DNA of 42,453 bases from Candidatus Stahliibacteriota bacterium (GCA_004377355.1 SOIB01000103.1:1-42453); one strand, 5' to 3'. Positions 1-9,618 are shown, counted from the stretch's first letter. Notes: generated from the sequence alone by a model not told the origin. Numbers and translations are program-made.

Positions 1-8
1 AATTCTTG

Positions 9-38
9 CCCCGTTAGATATGAAATTATCTAATGGGG
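9..38. repeat. Inverted repeat / hairpin CCCCGTTAGATA-TGAAAT-TATCTAATGGGG
   Basis: 12-bp arms with one G-U wobble, 6-nt loop, read directly from the sequence. Confidence 0.7.
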
Positions 39-97
39 TGAACATTTTTCATTCTTCAATGGAGCGAAGCGACTTATCTGTGTTTAATTAAATAGAA

Positions 98-212
98 GGA
101 TTCAAGGTTTCGAGGGGTCAAGGATTAATAGGTATAGGGTTCAAGGGTTCGAGGATTCAAGGGTTCAAGGGTTTTTTCTCGACCCCTCGACCCCTTGACA
201 CCTTGAAACCTA
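98..212. repeat. Degenerate direct/inverted intergenic repeat (GGTTCAAGGGTTCGAGG units followed by complementary CGACCCCTCGACCCCTTGACACCTTGAAACC)
   Basis: Multiple TTCAAGG/TTCGAGG units followed by their imperfect reverse complement. Confidence 0.7.
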
Positions 213-321
213 AAGTTGTAATTTTCATCTGCGTCCAATATAGGATTTGGGGATTAGGATTTAGGTTTTTATTCACTTATTTAACTGATAAACTAATTAA
301 CAAATTAACTAATTACTAATA

Positions 322-344
322 TTCTTTGCGTCTTTGCGAGGAAA
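322..344 (+). repeat. TTTGCG dispersed repeat, copy 1 (TTCTTTGCGTCTTTGCGAGGAAA)
   Basis: Matches copies at 9565-9590 (+) and 34995-35022 (-). Confidence 0.75.
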
Positions 345-362
345 TGAAACTGGGTTTGAGGG

Positions 363-390
363 TTGAAAAATAAGTGGGTTTTGTTATAAT
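363..390 (+). promoter_or_regulatory. Sigma70-type promoter of alr (TTGAAA-N16-TATAAT), 6 nt from ATG
   Basis: -35/-10 match at canonical spacing; -10 ends at 390 and ATG is at 397. Confidence 0.7.
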
Positions 391-396
391 CCATCT

Positions 397-1485
397 ATGA
401 GAACTTCTTGTGTTGAGATAAATCTAGAGAATTTTGAGAAAAATATAAAAACCGCAAGGGGAAAACTGGGTGATAAAAAAATCCTTGCTGTTGTGAAGGC
501 AGATGCTTACGGTCATGGAGCTGTCGCTATATCCACAAGAGCATCAGCAAAAGGAATTGACTTTCTCGGAGTAGGTATCGTGGAGGAAGGGATTGAACTT
601 AAGAATGCTGGGATACAGACACCAATCCTAATTCTTTCTCAGGAATTGGAAGAGAGGGTAGAGGAGATTGTTCGATATAATCTTTATCCAACTATCTGCT
701 CGAGGAATTTTTTGGACGCTCTGGATAGAGAAGGGAAAAGGCAGAATAAGATTATTGCTCTTTTTATTTTACTGGATACAGGTATGGGTAGATATGGACT
801 TGTTCCTGATGAGTTTATTTATTTCTTGAAACTGATAAAAAAAATGAGTTGGGTTCGTATTGAGGGTGTTATGTCTCACTTTCCGATTGCTGGTGTAGAT
901 TTTCAATTTACAAGAGAGCAGATTGAAAACTTTAAAAAATTGATTCAATCAGCCGAATCAATGGGAATAACAATACCTATAAAAAGTTTAGCAAATTCAG
1001 CAGCATTTCTAACAGATAAAGATTCAATATTTGATATGGTTAGATTGGGGCTTATACTTTATGGTATCTCTCCCCTTCCAGATAAAGGACAGAATGAATA
1101 CCTTCCTGTGATGACGGTAAAGAGTAAGATATCATTTATAAAAACCATACCTCCTGGGCATTCTGTAAGTTACACGAGGAGCTTTATAGCAAAGCGACCA
1201 ACGACAATAGCAGTGGTACCCATAGGGTACGCTGATGGATACGATAGAAAACTCTCTAATAAGGGCTGGATGCTGGTGAAAGGTGAAAAAGCACCGGTTA
1301 TCGGTGATGTAACTATGGATGCTACAGTTATCGATATTACAGATATTCAAGATGTTAAAATTGGTGATGAGGTTATTATTATGAATACATCAGTGACTGC
1401 ATGGGAAATATCAGATGCAATTGATACAATACCTTATGAAGTAATTTCACGTATGGGCAAGAGATTGCCAAGGGTGTATATCTAA
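397..1485 (+). CDS. alr: Alanine racemase
   Basis: N-terminal AVVKADAYGHGA PLP-lysine motif and C-terminal GYADGYDR motif; full-length 362 aa. Confidence 0.97.
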   Translation: MRTSCVEINLENFEKNIKTARGKLGDKKILAVVKADAYGHGAVAISTRASAKGIDFLGVGIVEEGIELKNAGIQTPILILSQELEERVEEIVRYNLYPTICSRNFLDALDREGKRQNKIIALFILLDTGMGRYGLVPDEFIYFLKLIKKMSWVRIEGVMSHFPIAGVDFQFTREQIENFKKLIQSAESMGITIPIKSLANSAAFLTDKDSIFDMVRLGLILYGISPLPDKGQNEYLPVMTVKSKISFIKTIPPGHSVSYTRSFIAKRPTTIAVVPIGYADGYDRKLSNKGWMLVKGEKAPVIGDVTMDATVIDITDIQDVKIGDEVIIMNTSVTAWEISDAIDTIPYEVISRMGKRLPRVYI

Positions 1486-1520
1486 GTTAATATTTAAAAA
1501 CTTACTCTGTATCCTTTTGT

Positions 1521-4322
1521 TTATGTGATAAATTTAATTGCGAAATCTCTTATTTTCTTACTGTGATCCTTCTGTAAACTTCTCATAATATCTTTTGATT
1601 CAGGACCACCAATTTTTACCACTGCCCTAAGAGCATCAAATCTGAGCTCTTCAGGATATTTTGGTATACCAAATATTTTAGTATCAGTAATAATTTCACC
1701 CAATGGCTCCAAAGAGCTTTGTCCACCTTCCTCTTCTAAGATTGAACATATGACTCTCTTTATCTCAATTTCTCCTGCTTGAGAGAAACGGTCTATAATT
1801 AGTCTCCTATTCAATACCGGTAGACTATTCCCTGTAATGATATTTTTAAGTGACATTATTGCATATTTTTCAACCTCAGGGGATTCGGTGTGAAGGAATT
1901 TTAAAATATATAGTTCTGCATCTTCCTTTAGTAAATGTCTAACGCTCCTTATAATCTCTATTTGAACCCTTTCATCATCGCTTCTAAGCTTAAAGAGGTC
2001 ATCTACAATATCTTTATTTCCAATTACTCCCAGTATTCGGACTGCATTTCTTCTGACATACCATCGATCATCCTTTAAATATTCACTAACTACACTTATA
2101 GCCTTGGTACCAAGACCTTGTATTGCATTTAATAGTGCAAGTCTTACTTTTTTATCTTCTGTGTCCTTTAATAATTCCATCAGGTATGGGATGGAACGTG
2201 CGCCTAGAGCTTCAATCCTATCGATTACAACGTCTCTAAGTCCGTCTATCCATAGGAGGGATAGAAAGACATTCCTCGCTTCATCGTTCTTGAAATTTGG
2301 AAGATACGGGATTACTACTTTTGCCTTTTCAATGTCTCCTACCTCTTCTGCAAGGAAGGAAACTGTTTCCTTTACAATAAATTCAAATCCCATTTCTTCT
2401 GCTTTTAGTCCAGCATCTGCAATTATTTCTATATATTTAGAATATACCTCCATGTCCTTTTCATCAGTTGAATATTCTTGCATTTCATCCATCATTCTTT
2501 TTACTATTGTGATTTTTTCACTTTCAAATAGTTGATTCATAACCGATTTTATAGTATTCAGACTATTTATTCTAGCTTCCTTAAATTCTGAATTAAGACT
2601 ATCATAAAGTGATTTTAGAAGTGAAGATATTTCTGATAAGTCCATCCCTGTCTTCAATCGTTTGGATAAGCGCTGATAGGCCATTTTGCTAACACCAGTG
2701 CCACCAGTTTTACCTTTAGTGGCTCCTACACCCACTCCAGCAGCAATGGGTGAAGTAGTCGTGAGTTCATTCCATAGATTGGAAATATCCTCATCCTTCC
2801 AACCAATTTCTTCCAGCCTCTTTTTTAGGAGCTCGTTTAAAGATGAAAGCCTCTCACTTTCAATTGTAGTAAGAAATCCTTTCAAGTATTCACTTTTATT
2901 TTCGTTTATTAGTTTAATTATCCCCTCAACAATTATCTCATCTTTTATTAATGGCAGAGTGATTTTTGCCATAGTTATTTGTATATGTTCACCTTTAGAA
3001 AGGATACGTTGGAAAATTTTCTCTCTTAGATCATATGGTGCACTCTCGAATATCTTTTTTATTTTAGCGGTATTTCTTAGAAGTTCGTCATCTCCATATT
3101 GTTTAATAAATTCTCCAACAAATCGTTCAAAACCATCAGATATCTTAGCAATTTGAGCTCCCTCGCCCTTCTTTATACCACAAAATGAACGGAAGAAATT
3201 AGAAATCTCCTTTTTCCCATATTCTTCATCAGAAGTTTCAGTAAACTCTTTTATAAAACCAGAAGGACCTCCCTCACTATATCCACCTGTCCCTTCACCA
3301 CCTCTATGCCAAAGGGCATCTTCGAGTTCTTTTAAATATTCTTCCTGAAGGTTCATAGATGATAATGCTTCTTTGATATCCGGTAAAATTCTATCTAATC
3401 TGGAAGGTGATAGACCATCTAATAATTCCCTTGCCTCATGAACACCTAGCAATCTTGTCTTGCTGAGAAACATTTCAACTACCTCTGTATCAGAAAAAGT
3501 CATTATAATTGATTTTATAATCGCAGATATCTTTTTAAGCTTTATCTTGTTTGTGAGGATATCCATCTTAGCCTCAGGTGAGAGCGAGCTGATAATCTCA
3601 TTAAATACCGGAATATGGTCTCTTAGACCTTCTTCTGCAGAAGTGGATGCTATTTGATCATATAACCTGATAAGACCCTTTGTAACCTTATCCGATACTT
3701 TATTTGGTGATTCATCCCCTGTAATACCGCACCCTTTCTCAAGGAATGTCTGAAGGTCGAATTCTCCCTTTTCACCCATTCCAAGTCCCAACCCTCCTAT
3801 ACCAGCTGCACCTGGAACGAGTCCAACTCCTCCAATTCCACCTAATCCTCCAACTCCTTCTTCTTCACCAGCCCCTTCTTCATCTTTTGGTTTTATTTTG
3901 AACTCAACTGTATTGAAATATATTTTGTCAACCTTCCTTTCAATTAAAAGTGTATTAATATCCTCCTCATACATTGTAAGATCCGAAGGAGGGTTAACAG
4001 CTGAATCTATAAGTCCTGCAATATCCACCTCTAAACAATCTACTTCTATCGTAATGCTTTCTACTCCAAGTCGTTTGTATCTCTTTACAAAACTCTTCAA
4101 AATTGGTGATTCGGTAGCATCTATATTGAACCCTTCAATAACTATAATCTCTCCAAAGAATACTAAAGAAATTTCAGAGATTTCTGATGCTAGGAAATGA
4201 AGTCTATCAATAACCTTCTTTATATGATCTTTTATCATAGGATGTTCAGGTGGATAGGAAACTGAAGCATTAATTCCTAAAGAGAGGTCTTTTATTAATC
4301 CAGTTAAATCATCTTTCTCGAT
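1521..4322 (-). CDS. HEAT-repeat protein with N-terminal YPPEHP domain; likely starts at a non-canonical ATC (4322) rather than the track ATG (4238)
   Basis: HEAT-like C-terminal repeats, Gly-rich linker. Reading frame is open upstream of 4238 (IEKDDLTGLIKDLSLGINASVSYPPEHPM...) back to a strong AAAGGAGG SD 5 nt before ATC. Confidence 0.8.
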   Translation of the reverse strand: MEKDDLTGLIKDLSLGINASVSYPPEHPMIKDHIKKVIDRLHFLASEISEISLVFFGEIIVIEGFNIDATESPILKSFVKRYKRLGVESITIEVDCLEVDIAGLIDSAVNPPSDLTMYEEDINTLLIERKVDKIYFNTVEFKIKPKDEEGAGEEEGVGGLGGIGGVGLVPGAAGIGGLGLGMGEKGEFDLQTFLEKGCGITGDESPNKVSDKVTKGLIRLYDQIASTSAEEGLRDHIPVFNEIISSLSPEAKMDILTNKIKLKKISAIIKSIIMTFSDTEVVEMFLSKTRLLGVHEARELLDGLSPSRLDRILPDIKEALSSMNLQEEYLKELEDALWHRGGEGTGGYSEGGPSGFIKEFTETSDEEYGKKEISNFFRSFCGIKKGEGAQIAKISDGFERFVGEFIKQYGDDELLRNTAKIKKIFESAPYDLREKIFQRILSKGEHIQITMAKITLPLIKDEIIVEGIIKLINENKSEYLKGFLTTIESERLSSLNELLKKRLEEIGWKDEDISNLWNELTTTSPIAAGVGVGATKGKTGGTGVSKMAYQRLSKRLKTGMDLSEISSLLKSLYDSLNSEFKEARINSLNTIKSVMNQLFESEKITIVKRMMDEMQEYSTDEKDMEVYSKYIEIIADAGLKAEEMGFEFIVKETVSFLAEEVGDIEKAKVVIPYLPNFKNDEARNVFLSLLWIDGLRDVVIDRIEALGARSIPYLMELLKDTEDKKVRLALLNAIQGLGTKAISVVSEYLKDDRWYVRRNAVRILGVIGNKDIVDDLFKLRSDDERVQIEIIRSVRHLLKEDAELYILKFLHTESPEVEKYAIMSLKNIITGNSLPVLNRRLIIDRFSQAGEIEIKRVICSILEEEGGQSSLEPLGEIITDTKIFGIPKYPEELRFDALRAVVKIGGPESKDIMRSLQKDHSKKIRDFAIKFIT

Positions 4323-4413
4323 TAGTGCCTCCTTTATTTATGATATTAATCAAAAAATTATAATTTTCAAGAGTAATTTTCTAATTTTATGAGAATATTT
4401 TTTACATTAATGA

Positions 4414-5109
4414 TTAATATATTTTGGATAATTTTTCTATGGCTCTTTTAGTATTTTTACAGGCATTTAGGGGCGAATCGCCTAATAATAATCTAGTTAA
4501 AAGATATGATGAATAAAAACATCCAGATCCATGGAATGAAAAATTGAACGGTTTACCTTTAATTATAGTGACTCTATTTCCATCAAAAAAATAGTCATCT
4601 TTCCCATCCACACCCGTTATAACTATATACTTTGCACCCAAAGAATGCAACTTACCTAATATCCTCAGAGGTTCTTTTTCAGAAGTTAACGAAAAACCTT
4701 CTTCTAAATTTGGGGTTATAAAACTTGATATAGGTATTAATAAATTTTTGAGTGAATCCAAACCTTCCTCGGATATTAGAGGGTAGCCTGATGAGGATCG
4801 AATGACAGGATCAAGAACTACATAAGGCACTTTTCTACCAGTTAGGAAACGAGCAACCGTTTTTACTACCTCATCATTATAAAGCATTCCAATTTTTACA
4901 CCATCAACTTGAACCTCAATCCTATCGAGTGTTTCCTTGATATACTCGATGGGAATGGGTATTGTATTAAATACTTTTGAAGTGGATTGAACAGTTAAAG
5001 CAGAAGGAATAGCTCTGAAGGATAGATCCATCGATAAAAAAACTGAAATATCTCTTAAAACTCCTGCTTGCCCAGTTGGATCAAAGCCTGCTATTGATAG
5101 AGCTATCAA
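4414..5109 (-). CDS. Hydroxymethylpyrimidine/phosphomethylpyrimidine kinase-like (ThiD family)
   Basis: IAGFDPTGQAGVLRDI and HGSGCFYSSYL ribokinase-like motifs; TTG start overlapping the upstream gene. Confidence 0.8.
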   Translation of the reverse strand: MIALSIAGFDPTGQAGVLRDISVFLSMDLSFRAIPSALTVQSTSKVFNTIPIPIEYIKETLDRIEVQVDGVKIGMLYNDEVVKTVARFLTGRKVPYVVLDPVIRSSSGYPLISEEGLDSLKNLLIPISSFITPNLEEGFSLTSEKEPLRILGKLHSLGAKYIVITGVDGKDDYFFDGNRVTIIKGKPFNFSFHGSGCFYSSYLLTRLLLGDSPLNACKNTKRAIEKLSKIY

Positions 5110-6049
5110 TTTTTCTTTTATGATCCGATCTCCTTATAAATATAAAAACTACACCCCCTATAGCACTTGCAATAACTGAAGCAGCAAAAAATAGTAGAGA
5201 TAGTGATAACGCTTCTTCCTGCGCAATACCATAAGAAGAAAATAGAAAAACATAAGCAGATTCACGCATTCCAAGACCATTAATAGTTATTGGAATGAGA
5301 CTTATTATTGTTATAAGAGGTATATAAGCTATCAATGTTATAAAAGTAATATCTATTGATAAGCTCTTTGCGAGTAAGAAATTAATACAAATTATCGTCA
5401 TCTGTACAAAAAGAGAATATACAATCCCGATTAAAATAACTCTCCATTTTTTACTGTATATCTTAACTGCATGATAGAATACCCTTATAGATTCTCCTAT
5501 ATTGAGAAATTTTATTGATAAGAGTTTCTTCTTTAACCACTCTAACTTAAAAGAGACCAATAGAGAATATATACCTCCAATTAATACTATCAAAAGAAAA
5601 TATAAAATGGCCAGACGAATGAATTCAATTCTAAGCGAAAATATTGCAAAAATACCTATACACATCATACCTACCATACCTAACATCCGTTCCATCAGGG
5701 ATGCTCCAAAAGCTTTCTCAAAGTCTTTTCTTCCCCCTGCATATCCTGAGCGAATGGCGTCCATTCCTAAACCACTTGGAAGGAAATTATTAAAGAAAAA
5801 GGATATGAGTATATACAGATAACTAAAAGTGAATCCGAGCTCAATATCCTGAGACCGCAATAAGAACTTCCACCGTAAAGAAAAGAAACCATAATATAGA
5901 AAAAATAATAAAACAGAGAGATAAAAGTTTTTTATCTCAATGCTTTTTACCGCTTCAAATACCTCTTGTACAGGGATTTTCTGAAAAAGATAATAAAGAA
6001 GGGTTACAGTTACTAATATTTTTAGGAATTCCCTTCCAATTCGTTTCAT
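5081..6049 (-). CDS. Lysylphosphatidylglycerol synthase TM region/UPF0104-like flippase family membrane protein
   Basis: 322 aa polytopic protein with FFNNFLPSGLGMDAIR and PITINGLGMRE motifs. Confidence 0.85.
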   Translation of the reverse strand: MKRIGREFLKILVTVTLLYYLFQKIPVQEVFEAVKSIEIKNFYLSVLLFFLYYGFFSLRWKFLLRSQDIELGFTFSYLYILISFFFNNFLPSGLGMDAIRSGYAGGRKDFEKAFGASLMERMLGMVGMMCIGIFAIFSLRIEFIRLAILYFLLIVLIGGIYSLLVSFKLEWLKKKLLSIKFLNIGESIRVFYHAVKIYSKKWRVILIGIVYSLFVQMTIICINFLLAKSLSIDITFITLIAYIPLITIISLIPITINGLGMRESAYVFLFSSYGIAQEEALSLSLLFFAASVIASAIGGVVFIFIRRSDHKRKIDSSINSRL

Positions 6050-6066
6050 CTATATCATTTATGGTC

Positions 6067-9000
6067 TTAAGAAATCTTCTGTATCTTTTTTAATTCTCTC
6101 TGTATATCTTGAATATACCAGGAGAATTTAATGTCTTTGTAAATACTTAATGCCTTATTGAAATGCTTTTTTGCTTCCTTTGGATTTCCCGAGTATACAT
6201 AAAATTTACCAGCCCCTCTATGGACCTCCGCTACATTGTATATATCCTCAGACTTCTTGGCGTATTCCATTGCCATTTCAATATAACGCACACCCCATTT
6301 TCCCCATTCTTTTTTTGAATAAAATTGTGCCCATAATAAATAGATGGAGATAAGAAGTGGTATGTCATCTACTTTCTTTGCCAGTGGAAGAAGTAAATCT
6401 TTTAATATATTTATTCCATCTTCAATTTCTCCAATTTCGAGATAATATTTTGCCTTTGCAGTGTGAAAGCGAGCCAGTGTAATCCCCGGATCTATTTTTG
6501 ATAGCAATTTTTCTCCCTTTTTCAGATATTGCTCAGCCTTTTCTATGTTCCGTAAATATTCTGTATACACTGTTACCATATTTGCGTATATTCGAACTAG
6601 TTCTTCTGGTGATTCTGTCTTTTTTGCTTCCTCCTCTGCCAGTTTATATAGATTTAAGGCATCTTTATGGGATCCTTTAATCAGGGATATGTAACCAAGT
6701 GAATTAAGTAGTAATACTTTGCTTTTTATTCCTCCCACCCACTCTTCCATCTCAAGAGCTTTACGAAGATAATTCTCTGCCTTATTTAATTCATTTCTCC
6801 TCATCTCCAAATTTCCAAGGTTGAATAAAGTGACAATTTCTCCCTCTTTAAAACCTGTGTCACCGTATATCTCCATAGCCTTCTCTGAATATCCCTTTGC
6901 ATTATTCAAATCATTCATATGTAAGTATACATTAGCCATATTAGTGTATAAAGCACCAACTCCTTTTTTATATCCAATGTCTTCTGTTATTTTTCTCGCT
7001 TCGTCATATAATTTTAAGGATTTATTGTTTTTGCCTCTACGGCGGTTTATAGTAGCCATTGTATTTAGTGCCTGAGCATACTCTTTGGGGAAACGCTCTT
7101 TATCTATTCTCACAATCGCCCGTTCAGCACTCCTTACTGCAGATTTTTCTTTTCCCATCTCCATATAAACCCAGGCCATATAAGGGTCGCAGCTATACTT
7201 ATCCTGTCTGCTTGAATAGTTTTTTCTTGCTTCCCGGAGGTTGAAAAGAGCCATTGTATAATTGCCTAAATCAACATATGTATGCCCTAATTCCTTGTAA
7301 ATTCCAGCTTTTTCTCTTTTATCTTCGATATTATTCAATGCTCGGTTAAAATTCTCAATAGAATTAGCATATTCACCTTTAATTGATAATTCTTCTCCAA
7401 TTTTCTTATATATTCTACCACGTCTATCTGCTCCCATTTCTCCTTCTAATGCCCAATTGTAAAGCCTTATTGCCTCATTATGGGCGTAGATAGATCTAGC
7501 ATTGTCTCCTGCCATTTCAGCGTATTCAACCGATTTCTTCTTATTTCCAGAATTATAATAGTGATAGGCTAATTGTTCAAATTTTTCTGGAGCATCTGAA
7601 AGTGTTTTTTCAATCGTTTCTGCTATCTTTTCATGTAGTTTTCTTCTGGTGCCGGTGGGTATTTTATCCACAATTACCTGTCGAATAACATCTTCTTTAA
7701 AGGAGTAAATGTTACCTTCTTTTTCATGTAAGAATTGAAACTCCTTCAACTGATCCAGTTGATCATAGAGTTCGCCTTCATTTAATTCTGTTATCGAGTG
7801 AAGTAGAGAAAAATCAAAATCCCCTCCAATTAGCACTGCAATATTTGTAACTTCAAGGAGTTTTTCATCCACCAGGGATAACTTATGAGTAACGGCGTCT
7901 TCAATCGTTTTAGGTATATGGAAACTTACGCTTTTATCGAGTTCATATCCATCTTCAGTTTTATAGAGTGCTCCTGATTCCTTCATTTCTTTCAAGATTT
8001 CTTCTACAAAAAATGGATTTCCACCACTCTCTTTATAGATAAATTTTACTAAAGAAGGAAACACTCTATTGTTTAATATAGTGCCTATCATTTCTTCAGT
8101 GGAATTCTCATCCAGTGTTTCTAATGAAATTTCTCTGTAGAGCCCCTCTCTTCCTATAAGGGAAATTTTTTCACTGAATGGTGTCCCTTTGATTTCTTCT
8201 GACCTGTACGTCCCGAATATAGGATATGATGCTTTCCTTGATTTTAAAAGGAAATGCAAGAGGTCTAATGTGGAATCGCTTGCCCAGTGTACATCATCGA
8301 AAAGTATAGCTAAAGGTACCTTCTCTGAGAATTTATCAATAAATTTTGTAATTGTGTCAAAGAGCATCAATCTATCGCCTGTTATCTTTGAGAACCCCTG
8401 AGTTAGATTAGGCAGAAAATTTGAAATTACACGTTTTTGAGGTAAGTTAAGATGTTCAACAAAAATCTCACGGGCTGTTTCCTCATATTTTGAGACTAAA
8501 CTTTGTAAGACATGTCTAGCAGCGTAATATGGAGATTGACTCATAGCCGGATAAGATGATCCTGTGAATAAAATTCTGTCAGGAATGAGAGGTATTACTT
8601 CATTAACCAACCTGGTTTTTCCAACACCTGCTTCCCCGCTTATTATAATCAAATTATTTTCTTCTCTTTTTGTGTATTCACTGCAGAGAGAGAGTTCTCT
8701 CTTTCTCCCAACAATCCTTATTGTTGGTATCTGCAACTCTTCTCCTGAAATCTCTTTAAGACCAATTCCGCCCTTATTTACTCTTTTAACCTGATACATC
8801 CGTCTGTCTGCGATTTGGAATAGAGATTTCCACTCAGAACCATCTTTAGGAAAAGACGAAATCCCACAGGAGGCTGAGAGAGAATATCCATCAAAAGTTT
8901 TTCTTTTTACCTTATCTAATATTCTCTTCATTACTGCGTATGATTGTTCTTTCTTAGTGTTAGGGAATATTATAATAAACGCGTCCCCCCCATACCGAAC

Positions 9001-9246
9001 GATCATATCAGCTGCTCTTAGCTCATCCTGCAAGAATTGGGAGAACTGTATTAGAACATTATCTCCAACAAGGTGACCTTTAAGGTCGTTTATCTGTTTA
9101 AAGTCATCAAGGTCTATTAATGCAATAGATAGTGGAAGACTGTATCTTTTACATCTTGCCAATTCAGTGTTTATCCATCCACCTAAATATCTTCTATTAT
9201 ATAGACCAGTTAGTTCATCAATAAAACTCTTTTGTATCATATACAT
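6067..9246 (-). CDS. GGDEF-like domain + STAND/AAA_16 ATPase + TPR repeat regulator
   Basis: N-terminal FIDELTGLYNRRYL...RAADMIVRYGGDAF; Walker A GEAGVGKT; Walker B LAILFDDVHWASD; long C-terminal TPR array. Confidence 0.9.
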   Translation of the reverse strand: MYMIQKSFIDELTGLYNRRYLGGWINTELARCKRYSLPLSIALIDLDDFKQINDLKGHLVGDNVLIQFSQFLQDELRAADMIVRYGGDAFIIIFPNTKKEQSYAVMKRILDKVKRKTFDGYSLSASCGISSFPKDGSEWKSLFQIADRRMYQVKRVNKGGIGLKEISGEELQIPTIRIVGRKRELSLCSEYTKREENNLIIISGEAGVGKTRLVNEVIPLIPDRILFTGSSYPAMSQSPYYAARHVLQSLVSKYEETAREIFVEHLNLPQKRVISNFLPNLTQGFSKITGDRLMLFDTITKFIDKFSEKVPLAILFDDVHWASDSTLDLLHFLLKSRKASYPIFGTYRSEEIKGTPFSEKISLIGREGLYREISLETLDENSTEEMIGTILNNRVFPSLVKFIYKESGGNPFFVEEILKEMKESGALYKTEDGYELDKSVSFHIPKTIEDAVTHKLSLVDEKLLEVTNIAVLIGGDFDFSLLHSITELNEGELYDQLDQLKEFQFLHEKEGNIYSFKEDVIRQVIVDKIPTGTRRKLHEKIAETIEKTLSDAPEKFEQLAYHYYNSGNKKKSVEYAEMAGDNARSIYAHNEAIRLYNWALEGEMGADRRGRIYKKIGEELSIKGEYANSIENFNRALNNIEDKREKAGIYKELGHTYVDLGNYTMALFNLREARKNYSSRQDKYSCDPYMAWVYMEMGKEKSAVRSAERAIVRIDKERFPKEYAQALNTMATINRRRGKNNKSLKLYDEARKITEDIGYKKGVGALYTNMANVYLHMNDLNNAKGYSEKAMEIYGDTGFKEGEIVTLFNLGNLEMRRNELNKAENYLRKALEMEEWVGGIKSKVLLLNSLGYISLIKGSHKDALNLYKLAEEEAKKTESPEELVRIYANMVTVYTEYLRNIEKAEQYLKKGEKLLSKIDPGITLARFHTAKAKYYLEIGEIEDGINILKDLLLPLAKKVDDIPLLISIYLLWAQFYSKKEWGKWGVRYIEMAMEYAKKSEDIYNVAEVHRGAGKFYVYSGNPKEAKKHFNKALSIYKDIKFSWYIQDIQRELKKIQKIS

Positions 9247-9252
9247 GTAATT

Positions 9253-9280
9253 ATTATAAAAAAAAATAATAAAATGTCAA
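9253..9280 (-). promoter_or_regulatory. TTGACA-N16-TATAAT promoter, 6 nt from ATG of the GGDEF/STAND gene
   Basis: Perfect -35 and -10 hexamers on the minus strand. Confidence 0.85.
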
Positions 9281-9564
9281 TGATTTTTCATAAATAAAAT
9301 TTAAAAAATACAATAAATTGTCTTTATTTTACATAAATTTAATAGCTAGAAATTGACTAGCATCCCTCTAGAATTTAGAGCAAGATTCCAGATTAAATAG
9401 CAATTACAAGGTTTTAAGTATGTTATTGTTGGTGAAAAATACTGAAGAGAGTTTTCCCTTAAAGCATTTGAGTTAATCTGGGGACTAAGTTTGAAAGAAC
9501 TCATAAAACCTTTGCAAATTAGCATCCTTTGCACTTTAGTAAAACGATATTAAATTTTTTTAAG

Positions 9565-9590
9565 TTCTTTGTGTCCTTTGCGAGAGAAAA
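9565..9590 (+). repeat. TTTGCG dispersed repeat, copy 2 (TTCTTTGTGTCCTTTGCGAGAGAAAA)
   Basis: Sequence match to copies 1 and 3. Confidence 0.75.
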
Positions 9591-9618
9591 ATTAGGGGAA
9601 GGGAGTAGAATTTTTCCC

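Noticed and set aside
138-172. tRNA T-loop-like GGTTCGAGG string
   Set aside because: Part of a direct repeat; no acceptor or anticodon arms and no CCA-end context.
2104-4200. Plus-strand ORFs (2104-2535, 2686-3156, 3460-3657, 3898-4200) opposite the HEAT gene
   Set aside because: Antisense shadow ORFs of a convincing long CDS; Ser/Ile-rich translations with no recognisable motifs.
9346-9534. 62 aa minus-strand ORF in the GGDEF-lpdA gap
   Set aside because: No SD, no recognisable motif; plus-strand translation is interrupted by stops, so at most decayed sequence.
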